Below are positions 6,547 through 12,545 of a DNA stretch of 12,545 nucleotides, piece after piece. The stretch's first letter is position 1, and every line of letters starts with the position of its first letter. This DNA comes from JAKLFA01 sp038222225 (GTDB lineage Bacteria > Omnitrophota > Gorgyraeia > Zapsychrales > JANLHA01): the NCBI GenBank assembly GCA_038222225.1, contig JBBRHV010000064.1:1-12545 (forward strand), given 5' to 3'. A program made the position numbers and the translations under genes. Under the pieces are notes generated by a model. That model worked only from the letters and a program-made list of their open reading frames with translations, was not told the DNA's origin and did not search any database.

Positions 6547-8403
6547 ATGAATTTAAAAAAGTTCATCATTAGAAAAAGGCACTTTTTTGTCTTTACTGCG
6601 CACCTTGCGATCATCGGGGTTTCTTACCTTTTAGCGTTTTGTCTTCGTTTTGATTGTCAGTTTGCCGTTTATCACGGCCTTATTCTGCAAACATTTTTTT
6701 CGTTGGTTCTGATCAAGATCGTTGTTTTTCATTATTTTCAATTGTTTAGAACTTCTTTAAGATACGCGAGCATCTATGATCTGAGCCAGGTGCTGAAAGG
6801 CAATATAACCGCGAGTCTTTGTTTTATTCTGTTTTTAGTCTTAGCACAAAAAATGAACGGCATGCCCCGTTCGATCTTTCTTTTGGATTGGGGGATCTGT
6901 TTGGGTTTTACCATGGCGCTTCGTTTTGCGGCGAGATGGACACGCGGCCGAACGGTTTTTGATAAGAAGGTTCGGTCACGGAAGAAAACCTTGATCATTG
7001 GCGCGGGAGAGGCCGGGGTGATGGTTCTGAGGGAATATCAAAACAATGCCGATATTAATGCCGAAGTGGTGGGATTTATTGATGATGATAAATCCAAAAA
7101 GAATTTACACATTTTTGGCGTCAAGGTTTATGGAGGAAGAAGTTCCATTTCTGAGGTGGTCGAACGGCTGGGCGTTCAGGAAATTGTTATTGCGATGCCT
7201 TCAGCGGATGGGCAAAGCATACGTGATATTATTGCCAGCTGTCATGCCGCGGATGTCAAGGTGAAGATCGTTCCCGGGTTTCACAAGATCCTCAGCGGAG
7301 AATTAGAAATAAAATTACGGGAAGTCCGCCCGGAAGATCTTTTGGGCCGGAAAACTGTGCATATCGATGAAAAAGAAGTCGGCGCTTATCTTGAAGGGAA
7401 ACGCATTATGATAACCGGGGCGGCTGGCTCGATCGGCTCTGAGCTTTGCCGGCAGATCGCCCTTTTTGCTCCCCGCGAATTAATACTGTTTGATCATAAT
7501 GAAAACGATATTTATTTTTTAAAATTAGAACTGAGGGCGAAATTTCCGAATCTGGAGTTTTCCGCGGTAATGGGGGATGTTCAGGATGCCGGCCTGTTGA
7601 AATATGCCTTTACTCGATTCAAACCGCAGATCGTTTTTCATGCCGCGGCGTTTAAACATGTTCCGTTAATGGAGAAGAGTCCGGCCGCAGCCGTTAAAAA
7701 TAATATTATTTCAACGCGCAATCTGATTTATGCCTCCGAGCATTATAAGGTTGAGAGCTTTGTGTTTATATCAACGGATAAGGCGGTCAATCCCAGCAGC
7801 ATTATGGGGGCGACCAAGCGTATCAGTGAAATGATTTTGCAGACCAAAAATGTGAAAAGCCGCACAAAATTTATGGCGGTCCGCTTCGGCAATGTTTTAG
7901 GGTCTAAGGGAAGCGTGGTGCCGCTTTTTCGAAAACAGATCGAAGAAGGCGGGCCGCTGACCGTTACGCATCCGGAAGTGCGGCGTTATTTTATGAGTAT
8001 CAGTGAGGCGGTTTTGCTGGTACTGCAGGCCAGCGCGCTTGGCAAAGGCGGGGAAATATTTCTTTTGGATATGGGAGAACCGATTAAGATCGTGGATCTG
8101 GCAAAGGATTTGATCCGGCTCTCCGGCCTGAAATTGGGTGAGGATATTGATATCGAATTTACCGGTTTGCGTCCCGGGGAGAAGCTTTATGAGGAGTTAC
8201 TCCTGGATACGGAAAAAGACCGGGCTACCAAGCACGAAAAAATTTATGTCACGTCTGCCGAGGGTTTTGATCCGCAGAAACTTCGCCGGGATGTTAAAGA
8301 GATGGAGCGATTTGCCAATCTAATGGCAACCGATAAGATCATTGAGAAAATCAAAGAGATGATACCGACATATAATTCAGATGGGAATCATTTGGTGACG
8401 TAG
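6547..8403 (+). CDS. Membrane-anchored UDP-HexNAc 4,6-dehydratase, WbpM/CapD/FlaA1-like
   Basis: This 618-residue protein has four N-terminal transmembrane helices (about 10-35, 45-65, 85-105 and 110-130). A first Rossmann-type domain follows, with GAGEAG (152-157), as found in long WbpM-class proteins, then a second, catalytic SDR domain with TGAAGSIG (290-297), HAAAFKHVP (365-373), STDKA (409-413) and MGATK (Met420/Lys424). The C-terminal TGLRPGEKLYEELL (539-552) is also typical. Met replaces the SDR Tyr, as in WbpM. The expected reaction is UDP-GlcNAc to UDP-4-keto-6-deoxy-HexNAc, feeding QuiNAc, FucNAc or Bac-type sugars. The start is ambiguous: TTG 6520, ATG 6538 and ATG 6547 are in frame, none has a Shine-Dalgarno, and 6547 puts a charged MNLKKFIIRKR before the first helix. 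No reductase or aminotransferase for its product is in the window. Confidence 0.9.
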   Translation: MNLKKFIIRKRHFFVFTAHLAIIGVSYLLAFCLRFDCQFAVYHGLILQTFFSLVLIKIVVFHYFQLFRTSLRYASIYDLSQVLKGNITASLCFILFLVLAQKMNGMPRSIFLLDWGICLGFTMALRFAARWTRGRTVFDKKVRSRKKTLIIGAGEAGVMVLREYQNNADINAEVVGFIDDDKSKKNLHIFGVKVYGGRSSISEVVERLGVQEIVIAMPSADGQSIRDIIASCHAADVKVKIVPGFHKILSGELEIKLREVRPEDLLGRKTVHIDEKEVGAYLEGKRIMITGAAGSIGSELCRQIALFAPRELILFDHNENDIYFLKLELRAKFPNLEFSAVMGDVQDAGLLKYAFTRFKPQIVFHAAAFKHVPLMEKSPAAAVKNNIISTRNLIYASEHYKVESFVFISTDKAVNPSSIMGATKRISEMILQTKNVKSRTKFMAVRFGNVLGSKGSVVPLFRKQIEEGGPLTVTHPEVRRYFMSISEAVLLVLQASALGKGGEIFLLDMGEPIKIVDLAKDLIRLSGLKLGEDIDIEFTGLRPGEKLYEELLLDTEKDRATKHEKIYVTSAEGFDPQKLRRDVKEMERFANLMATDKIIEKIKEMIPTYNSDGNHLVT

Positions 8404-8439
8404 GGCATAATGTAAGGGCGCATATTAAAGGCGGTATTT

Positions 8440-8456
8440 CGTATTGCGTATTGCGT
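8440..8456 (+). repeat. Short tandem repeat of TATTGCG before gmd
   Basis: CGTATTGCGTATTGCGT consists of two adjacent copies of the 7-bp unit TATTGCG, each preceded by CG. It lies in the 73-bp gap between the WbpM-like gene and gmd. It is too short to call an array; it may be a small expandable tandem repeat or chance. Confidence 0.4.
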
Positions 8457-8476
8457 TTTAAAGAGAGGAATGAATA

Positions 8477-9484
8477 ATGAGTCACAAGACCGCGTTTGTC
8501 ACCGGGATTACCGGCCAGGATGGATCGTATCTGAGCGAGCTTTTGCTTGAAAAGGGCTATAAGGTGTATGGCTTGATCCGTCGCTCCAGTTCGTTTAATA
8601 CCGGTCGTATTGATCATTTGTATCAGGATGTTCATGCCAAGGATGCGAATCTGCGGTTGGTGTATGGGGATTTGAGTGATGCCAGTTCGCTTTCCCGGAT
8701 TTTAAAGCAGATCGATCCGGATGAGATCTATAATCTCGGCGCTCAAAGCCATGTGCGGGTGAGTTTTGATATTCCGGAATATACGGCTGAAATTACTGCC
8801 CTAGGAACCATCAGAATTTTAGAAGCGATCCGTGATGCGGGAATTAAGACCCGTTTTTATCAGGCCTCCAGTTCGGAAATGTATGGCAAGGTTTTGGAAT
8901 CGCCTCAGAAGGAAACCACTCCGTTTTATCCACGCAGTCCTTACGGGGCAGCCAAGGTTTATGCCTATTGGATGACCGTCAATTACCGCGAAGCCTACAA
9001 TCTGTTTGCCTGTAACGGTATTCTGTTTAACCATGAGTCTCCCCGGCGCGGTGAAACATTTGTCACTCGTAAGATCACCATGGCCCTGGCGCGCATTAAG
9101 CATGGCACTCAAAAGAAACTTTATTTAGGAAATCTGGATGCCAAACGCGACTGGGGATTTGCCGGAGATTATGTGGAGGCCATGTGGCGGATGCTGCAGC
9201 AGGAAACTCCGGAGGATTATGTGATCGCCACCGGCCAAACACGCTCAGTGAAGGAGTTTTTGCAAGCCGCCTTCGGTTATGCGGGTTTGAATTGGCAGGA
9301 TTATGTTGAGATCGATGAGCGCTATTTTCGTCCTACTGAAGTGGATCTTCTTTTGGGGGACAGCAGCAAAGCCCGCCAAAAGCTGGGGTGGAGCCCGAAA
9401 GTGCCGTTTGATGGTTTGGTCAAAATGATGGTAGATGCGGACATGGAATTAGTGCGAAAACAGCTCTATGGTGAGAAGGCCTGA
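8477..9484 (+). CDS. gmd: GDP-mannose 4,6-dehydratase
   Basis: This 335-residue cytosolic enzyme converts GDP-D-mannose to GDP-4-keto-6-deoxy-D-mannose, the branch point to GDP-L-fucose, GDP-D-rhamnose, colitose and perosamine. Motifs are TGITGQDGSYL (9-19, NADP binding), RRSSSFNTGRI (35-45), GDLSD (64-68), NLGAQSHV (86-93), SSSEMYG (131-137), YGAAK with catalytic Tyr156/Lys160, FNHESPRRGETFVTRKI (184-200) and RPTEVDLLLGD. This is a textbook GMD at a slightly short but normal length. The ATG is well supported by GAGAGG 8 nt upstream. A 73-bp gap separates it from the previous gene. No fcl/wcaG, rmd or per gene follows within the window; the next genes are glycolytic. The partner enzyme must be upstream of the IS or elsewhere. 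This is one of the most secure assignments in the window. Confidence 0.96.
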   Translation: MSHKTAFVTGITGQDGSYLSELLLEKGYKVYGLIRRSSSFNTGRIDHLYQDVHAKDANLRLVYGDLSDASSLSRILKQIDPDEIYNLGAQSHVRVSFDIPEYTAEITALGTIRILEAIRDAGIKTRFYQASSSEMYGKVLESPQKETTPFYPRSPYGAAKVYAYWMTVNYREAYNLFACNGILFNHESPRRGETFVTRKITMALARIKHGTQKKLYLGNLDAKRDWGFAGDYVEAMWRMLQQETPEDYVIATGQTRSVKEFLQAAFGYAGLNWQDYVEIDERYFRPTEVDLLLGDSSKARQKLGWSPKVPFDGLVKMMVDADMELVRKQLYGEKA

Positions 9485-9500
9485 GGGCAGGTGTTTCTTC

Positions 9501-9562
9501 AAATAACCTTCTTTAGAAACATTGACAATCCAAACTCTTTAGATATAATACAAAGGTTATTT
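9501..9562. repeat. Perfect 10-bp inverted repeat bracketing the pgk promoter
   Basis: AAATAACCTT (9501-9510) is the exact reverse complement of AAGGTTATTT (9553-9562). The arms are 42 bp apart and enclose both promoter hexamers, with the second arm lying over the predicted transcription start. A degenerate third copy, AAGGTATTTTTAA (9573-9585), follows 20 bp after the second arm. TTTAGAAA also recurs at 9512-9519 and 9562-9569, exactly 50 bp apart. The layout resembles paired operator half-sites, but no regulator is identified. Confidence 0.5.
9522..9549 (+). promoter_or_regulatory. Sigma70-type promoter of the pgk-tpiA-secG operon
   Basis: A perfect -35 TTGACA (9522-9527), a 16-bp spacer and a perfect -10 TATAAT (9544-9549) lie in the gap between gmd and pgk. 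Transcription should start near 9556, giving a leader of roughly 55 nt before the pgk ATG at 9610. It separates the housekeeping operon from the polysaccharide cluster. A weak 7-bp hairpin (TGTTTCT 9492-9498 / AGAAACA 9515-9521) between gmd and this promoter is not a convincing terminator. Confidence 0.82.
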
Positions 9563-9609
9563 TTAGAAATATAAGGTATTTTTAATACTTTTACGAGAGG
9601 GCTGTAACT

Positions 9610-10791
9610 ATGAATAAAATAACGATTAAGGATGTGAATTATTCCGGAAAAAAGGTTATTATCCGCTGTGATTTTAACGTGCCGTTGGATGAAAATTTAA
9701 AGATCACCGATGATCTGCGCATCGTTTCCGCGCTTCCTACGATTAAATATATATTAGCGCAAGGCGCCTCAAAGGTCATTTTGATGAGCCATATGGGCCG
9801 GCCTAAGGGAGAAATTATTGAAAGCGAACGGCTGACTCCGGTTGCCAAGCGGCTTGAAGAGCTTTTGGGCCAGAAAGTTTTAATGCTGGATGATTGCGTT
9901 GGCGAAAAAGTCAAGGCGGCCATTGCTGCCAGCAAAGAGAAGGTTATTGTTCTGGAAAATTTACGTTTTCATAAGGGCGAAACCAAGAATGACCCGGTTT
10001 TTGCCAAGCAGTTGGCTGAGTTGGCGGACCTGTATGTCAATGACGCTTTTGGCAGCGCGCACCGCGCCCATTCCTCAACAGAAGGGATCACTCAATATCT
10101 GCCGGCGGCGGCTGGATTTTTGCTGGAGAGAGAGATCGAATTTTTATCCAAAGCGGTTGAGCATCCGGAAAAGCCGTTTGTGGTGATTCTGGGAGGAGCC
10201 AAGGTTTCCAGCAAGATCGCGTTGATCGAGAACATTTTACCCAAGGCTGATACGATCATCATCGGCGGCGGGATGGCCTATACGTTTTTAAAGGCGCAGG
10301 GCATCGCTATCGGCAAATCGTTGTTGGAAGAGGACAAGATCGATACGGCTAAGGCCATTCTGGTAAAAGCCAAGGAGCTGGGGGTTCAAATTGTTTTGCC
10401 GAGTGATTATATGATCGCTAAGGAGTTTGATAACCCTGAAGGATGCTACGTGATCAGTGGCAATATTCCCGATGACTGGGAAGGGGTGGATATCGGCCCT
10501 AAGGCGATTGAAGCGTTCAAGGCAGCGTTAAAGACGGCGAAGATGATCGTTTGGAACGGACCTGTAGGTGTTTTTGAAGTGGATGCCTTTGCCGCAGGGA
10601 CCAAGGCGCTGGCTGAATATGTTTCGAAACTTGATGCGATTTCGATCGTGGGCGGCGGAGATACGGCGGCGGCGGTCAAGAAGTTCGGCTTTGAAGAGGG
10701 CATGACGCATATTTCCACCGGCGGGGGAGCATCGCTCGAGCTTTTGGAAGGCAAAGAGCTTCCCGGTGTGGCAGCTATTAAAAATAAATAA
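9610..10791 (+). CDS. pgk: Phosphoglycerate kinase
   Basis: This 393-residue cytosolic enzyme interconverts 1,3-bisphosphoglycerate plus ADP and 3-phosphoglycerate plus ATP in glycolysis and gluconeogenesis. All hallmark blocks are present. They include RCDFNVP (19-25), HMGRPKG (61-67), ENLRFHKGE (116-124) and NDAFGSAHRAH (144-154) in the substrate-binding N-domain. The nucleotide-binding C-domain has GGAKVSSK (195-202), WNGPVGVFE (315-323), GGGDTAAA (348-355) and STGGGASLELLEG (369-381). Length is standard for bacterial PGK, with no break. GAGAGG lies 9 nt before the ATG. It is the first gene of an operon with tpiA and secG, driven by the promoter at 9522-9549. Its base composition is visibly richer in G+C than the sugar cassette at the left of the window, as expected for a vertically inherited core gene. 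Confidence 0.98.
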   Translation: MNKITIKDVNYSGKKVIIRCDFNVPLDENLKITDDLRIVSALPTIKYILAQGASKVILMSHMGRPKGEIIESERLTPVAKRLEELLGQKVLMLDDCVGEKVKAAIAASKEKVIVLENLRFHKGETKNDPVFAKQLAELADLYVNDAFGSAHRAHSSTEGITQYLPAAAGFLLEREIEFLSKAVEHPEKPFVVILGGAKVSSKIALIENILPKADTIIIGGGMAYTFLKAQGIAIGKSLLEEDKIDTAKAILVKAKELGVQIVLPSDYMIAKEFDNPEGCYVISGNIPDDWEGVDIGPKAIEAFKAALKTAKMIVWNGPVGVFEVDAFAAGTKALAEYVSKLDAISIVGGGDTAAAVKKFGFEEGMTHISTGGGASLELLEGKELPGVAAIKNK

Positions 10792-10808
10792 GAGAAAGGT
10801 TTTAAGGA

Positions 10809-11576
10809 ATGAGAAAATTATTCATTGCAGGAAATTGGAAGATGAACAAAACGCTTTCAGAGTCGTTTGACCTTGTGAATGGGTTAAAGCGGGAGATTGG
10901 TGATGTTGAGGCTGTTGATATGGCGATTTGTCCACCGGCAGTTTGTTTATCGGAAATTGGTGATCTCGTAGCAGATTCTAATATTAAAGTTGGGGCCCAG
11001 AATGTTTATTGGGAAGATAGTGGGGCATTCACGGGAGAAATTTCCGCAGCAATTTTGAAATCATTGAATGTGAGATATGTGATTTTAGGCCATTCGGAAC
11101 GGCGTCAGTTTTTTGGCGATACGAATGAAACGGTCAATAAAAAAATCAAATCCGTTCTTAGTCACGGCCTTCTTCCGATCGTCTGTATCGGAGAAAGTTT
11201 GGGAGAGCGCGAAGCTGAAAAGACCATGGCTGTTATCAAAGAGCAATGCGAAGGAAGTTTGGCTAATCTTACGGCTGAAGAAATGGGAAAGATCACCCTG
11301 GCCTATGAGCCGATCTGGGCGATCGGGACCGGAAAGACCGCGAGCGCCGCTCAGGCGCAAGAGGTTCATGCCTTTATCCGCAAATGGTTGACCGGGCGTT
11401 TCGGCGCAGTGGTCGCTCAAGCGGTCTGTATTCAATACGGCGGAAGCGTTAAGGCGGAGAATACGGTTGAACTGCTATCCCAGCCGGATATTGACGGGGC
11501 TTTGGTCGGCGGGGCCAGTTTAAAGGTGGATGCGTTCGCGGGTATTGTTAAGAACGCGATACATATTAAAAAGTGA
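10809..11576 (+). CDS. tpiA: Triosephosphate isomerase
   Basis: This 255-residue TIM-barrel enzyme interconverts dihydroxyacetone phosphate and glyceraldehyde 3-phosphate. The catalytic residues are visible: Lys11 in GNWKMNKT (8-15), His95 in ILGHSERR (92-99) and Glu167 in AYEPIWAIGTGK (165-176). The phosphate-binding loops are also present: the IGTG lid, YGGSV (210-214) and LVGGASL (232-238). It begins 17 bp after pgk. GAGAAAGG (10792-10799) gives a proper 9-nt spacing, whereas a closer AAGGA nearly touches the ATG. It is clearly the second gene of the pgk operon. The first half is less G+C-rich than the second in lines counted by eye (about 44% against about 58%), but the protein reads as intact and canonical throughout. 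Confidence 0.98.
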   Translation: MRKLFIAGNWKMNKTLSESFDLVNGLKREIGDVEAVDMAICPPAVCLSEIGDLVADSNIKVGAQNVYWEDSGAFTGEISAAILKSLNVRYVILGHSERRQFFGDTNETVNKKIKSVLSHGLLPIVCIGESLGEREAEKTMAVIKEQCEGSLANLTAEEMGKITLAYEPIWAIGTGKTASAAQAQEVHAFIRKWLTGRFGAVVAQAVCIQYGGSVKAENTVELLSQPDIDGALVGGASLKVDAFAGIVKNAIHIKK

Positions 11577-11601
11577 TAACGTGAAAGTGTGAGGTTTAAT
11601 T

Positions 11602-12054
11602 ATGTTGATGGGATTTGTGATTGTGATTCATTCGTTGGCTTGTATTGCGTTGATCTTTATTGTTTTGATCCAGTCGGGCCGTGGCGGAGGGCTGACCGAA
11701 GGATTCGCCGGTGGCGCAGAATCCATGTTCGGCGCCAAGACCAATGAGACCATGATAAAAGTGACGACCGGTTTGACGGTTGTCTTTTTGATCACCAGTT
11801 TGACCTTGGCCTTTATGTCTGCCCGCGCTGAGAAATCCTTGATGGAAGGGGAAGACCTGATGGCGGAGCTGCCGTTGTCGGAAAAGACGATCACCCTGGA
11901 TATTCCTACGGAAGCGACCGCGCCGGAAACCAAGCCGGTTGCGGAGGCGCAGCCTCCGGTGAAGGTGGAACAGACTCCTTTTGCAGCGGATGGGACCCGG
12001 ACGATCGAGACGAACGAAACCTATACGGTTAAAGAACAACCGGAACAAGAATAA
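11602..12054 (+). CDS. secG: Preprotein translocase subunit SecG with an acidic, proline-containing C-terminal extension
   Basis: SecG is the small accessory subunit of the SecYEG inner-membrane channel. The first part of this 150-residue protein is typical: a first transmembrane helix (about 3-23), the conserved LIQSGRGGGL (22-31), a glycine-rich GFAGGAESMFG (34-44), and a second helix (about 55-75). Many SecG proteins end soon after this. Here about 75 more hydrophilic residues follow, rich in Glu, Pro, Thr and Ala, with no recognisable domain. The tail would extend from the second helix and is probably disordered. GAGG lies 7 nt before the ATG at 11602; a second ATG two codons later is also possible. 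The pgk-tpiA-secG order recurs in several bacterial groups, which supports the call. An intrinsic terminator follows. Confidence 0.92.
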   Translation: MLMGFVIVIHSLACIALIFIVLIQSGRGGGLTEGFAGGAESMFGAKTNETMIKVTTGLTVVFLITSLTLAFMSARAEKSLMEGEDLMAELPLSEKTITLDIPTEATAPETKPVAEAQPPVKVEQTPFAADGTRTIETNETYTVKEQPEQE

Positions 12055-12060
12055 ATGTTG

Positions 12061-12093
12061 AAGGCCGCCTTTCACAAAAAGGCGGCCTTTTCT
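12061..12093 (+). terminator. Intrinsic terminator of the pgk-tpiA-secG operon
   Basis: A perfect 12-bp stem, AAGGCCGCCTTT (12061-12072) with AAAGGCGGCCTT (12078-12089), encloses a 5-nt CACAA loop and leads into a T-rich tract (TTTTCTTT). It starts 6 bp after the secG stop. It looks like a strong rho-independent terminator and, being A-rich on the other side, could also act in reverse. Confidence 0.9.
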
Positions 12094-12108
12094 TTCCTCA
12101 TGAGGAAA
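12093..12108. promoter_or_regulatory. Perfect 16-bp palindrome centred on the start codon of the binding-protein gene
   Basis: TTTCCTCATGAGGAAA is a perfect 16-bp palindrome with the ATG at 12100-12102 at its centre. It overlaps the tail of the terminator. With no spacer it cannot form an ordinary hairpin loop without losing central pairs. It could be a dimeric-protein binding site, part of a terminator tract, or coincidence helped by the AGGAAA coding for Arg-Lys. Confidence 0.35.
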
Positions 12109-12545
12109 AACATCTCCCCTAAAATTATTCTCATCAGTATTTTCTTTTTTTCTCTCATATCCTTTTTTTGTCCGCTTGACCTTTGGGCGGAGCCGCAGGC
12201 TTCCCGTTACGGGGGCTACCTTGTCCTAGGCTCGTTGGGGGACCCCAAGTCCTTCAATCCGATCAGCGCTCAGGAAGTCTCAACCACGATGGTCACCTCA
12301 TTCATTTTTGAAGGGCTGACAACGCTTGACGCCGAGACCTTGAAAGTGATCCCGAATTTGGCCAAAGAATGGACGGTCAGCGAAGACGGCCTGACCTGGA
12401 CCTTTGTTCTGCGGGAGGATGTGCGCTGGAATGACGGGGTTGCCTTTTCGGCGGATGATGTTCTTTTTACGTTTCAGGACTTGATTTATAATGATGACAT
12501 TCCCAGTTCGGCGCGGGATATTTTTACGATTGACGGGGAACTGTT
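12100..12545 (+). CDS. Extracellular solute-binding protein family 5 (oligopeptide/dipeptide type), N-terminal part, cut by the window edge
   Basis: The open frame continues off the right edge; 148 full codons are visible. It begins with a Sec-type signal peptide: MRKNISPK, a hydrophobic stretch rich in Ile and Phe, then a likely cleavage after LWA near residue 31. The mature start resembles family-5 binding proteins (OppA/DppA group): GGYLVLGSLGDPKSFNPI, then a region ending FIFEGLTTLD, IPNLAKEWTVSEDGLTWTF, LREDVRWNDGVAFSADDVLFTFQDL. The last two blocks are the most diagnostic signatures of SBP_bac_5. The product should bind peptides or similar ligands in the periplasm for an ABC importer. 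There is no lipobox around the single Cys. An in-frame ATG at 12055, just after the secG stop, would add 15 residues encoded by the terminator stem, so the start at 12100 is preferred although it lacks a Shine-Dalgarno. Confidence 0.88.
   Translation, partial: MRKNISPKIILISIFFFSLISFFCPLDLWAEPQASRYGGYLVLGSLGDPKSFNPISAQEVSTTMVTSFIFEGLTTLDAETLKVIPNLAKEWTVSEDGLTWTFVLREDVRWNDGVAFSADDVLFTFQDLIYNDDIPSSARDIFTIDGEL

Noticed and set aside
6390..6572. A 60-residue open frame spanning the gap between the Wzy_C and WbpM-like genes
   Set aside because: Most of it overlaps flanking genes in another frame, it has low-complexity coding character, no convincing ribosome site and no recognisable motif.
9485..9521. 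Terminator between gmd and pgk
   Set aside because: The only pairing is a 7-bp A/T-rich stem with a 16-nt loop and no T run.
11596..12075. A 159-residue minus-strand open frame rich in Arg, Gly and Gln opposite secG
   Set aside because: It mirrors the secG codons, has no recognisable fold or ribosome site, and secG is clearly the real gene.
1..12545. A new defence system, CRISPR array, toxin-antitoxin pair or phage island
   Set aside because: Every long open frame is explained by polysaccharide, glycolysis, secretion or transport families, and no repeat array or unexplained gene group remains.

Overview
The window is a piece of a Gram-negative-type bacterial chromosome. It carries the 3' end of a surface-polysaccharide (O-antigen or capsule-like) cluster, joined directly to a housekeeping glycolysis/secretion operon. 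All genes read on the + strand. Evidence for a bacterium with an envelope polysaccharide includes a UDP-linked 6-deoxy-HexNAc pathway, a polyprenyl-phosphate sugar-1-phosphate transferase, a Wzy_C-type ligase/polymerase, and SecG. The taxon cannot be fixed from sequence alone. The gene style (pgk-tpiA-secG followed by an oligopeptide-type binding protein) would fit a deep-branching Gram-negative lineage such as Omnitrophota or a deltaproteobacterial relative; this is a weak inference.

Region 1 (1-165) is the right end of an IS3-family insertion sequence: the transposase C-terminus plus a probable terminal inverted repeat. Region 2 (197-4592) is a tightly packed, AT-rich cassette. It holds a FnlA/CapE/WbvB-type UDP-GlcNAc 4,6-dehydratase/epimerase, a cupin-less RmlD-like reductase, a UDP-HexNAc 2-epimerase and a WbuB-type GT4 glycosyltransferase. 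Together the first three should make UDP-L-QuiNAc (favoured) or UDP-L-FucNAc, and the fourth should transfer it. Region 3 (4585-8403) holds a PglC/WbqP-like initiating phosphoglycosyl transferase, a polytopic O-antigen ligase/polymerase-type protein, and a membrane-anchored WbpM/FlaA1-like UDP-HexNAc 4,6-dehydratase. Region 4 (8477-9484) is gmd, the first step towards GDP-fucose, GDP-rhamnose or similar sugars; no partner reductase is in view.

Region 5 (9501-12093) starts with a good sigma70-type promoter (TTGACA-16 bp-TATAAT) bracketed by a perfect 10-bp inverted repeat. It drives pgk, tpiA and secG and ends in a strong intrinsic terminator. Region 6 (12100-12545) is the start of a family-5 (oligopeptide-type) solute-binding protein that runs off the window.

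No tRNA, rRNA, CRISPR array, toxin-antitoxin or recognisable defence system was seen. The window is mostly a mosaic of known pathways. The points worth a second look are the cupin-less reductase, the IS/composition boundary, the sugar-pathway genes lacking partners, the possible leaderless start at 6547, the inverted repeat around the pgk promoter, and the terminator/palindrome overlapping the start of the binding-protein gene.
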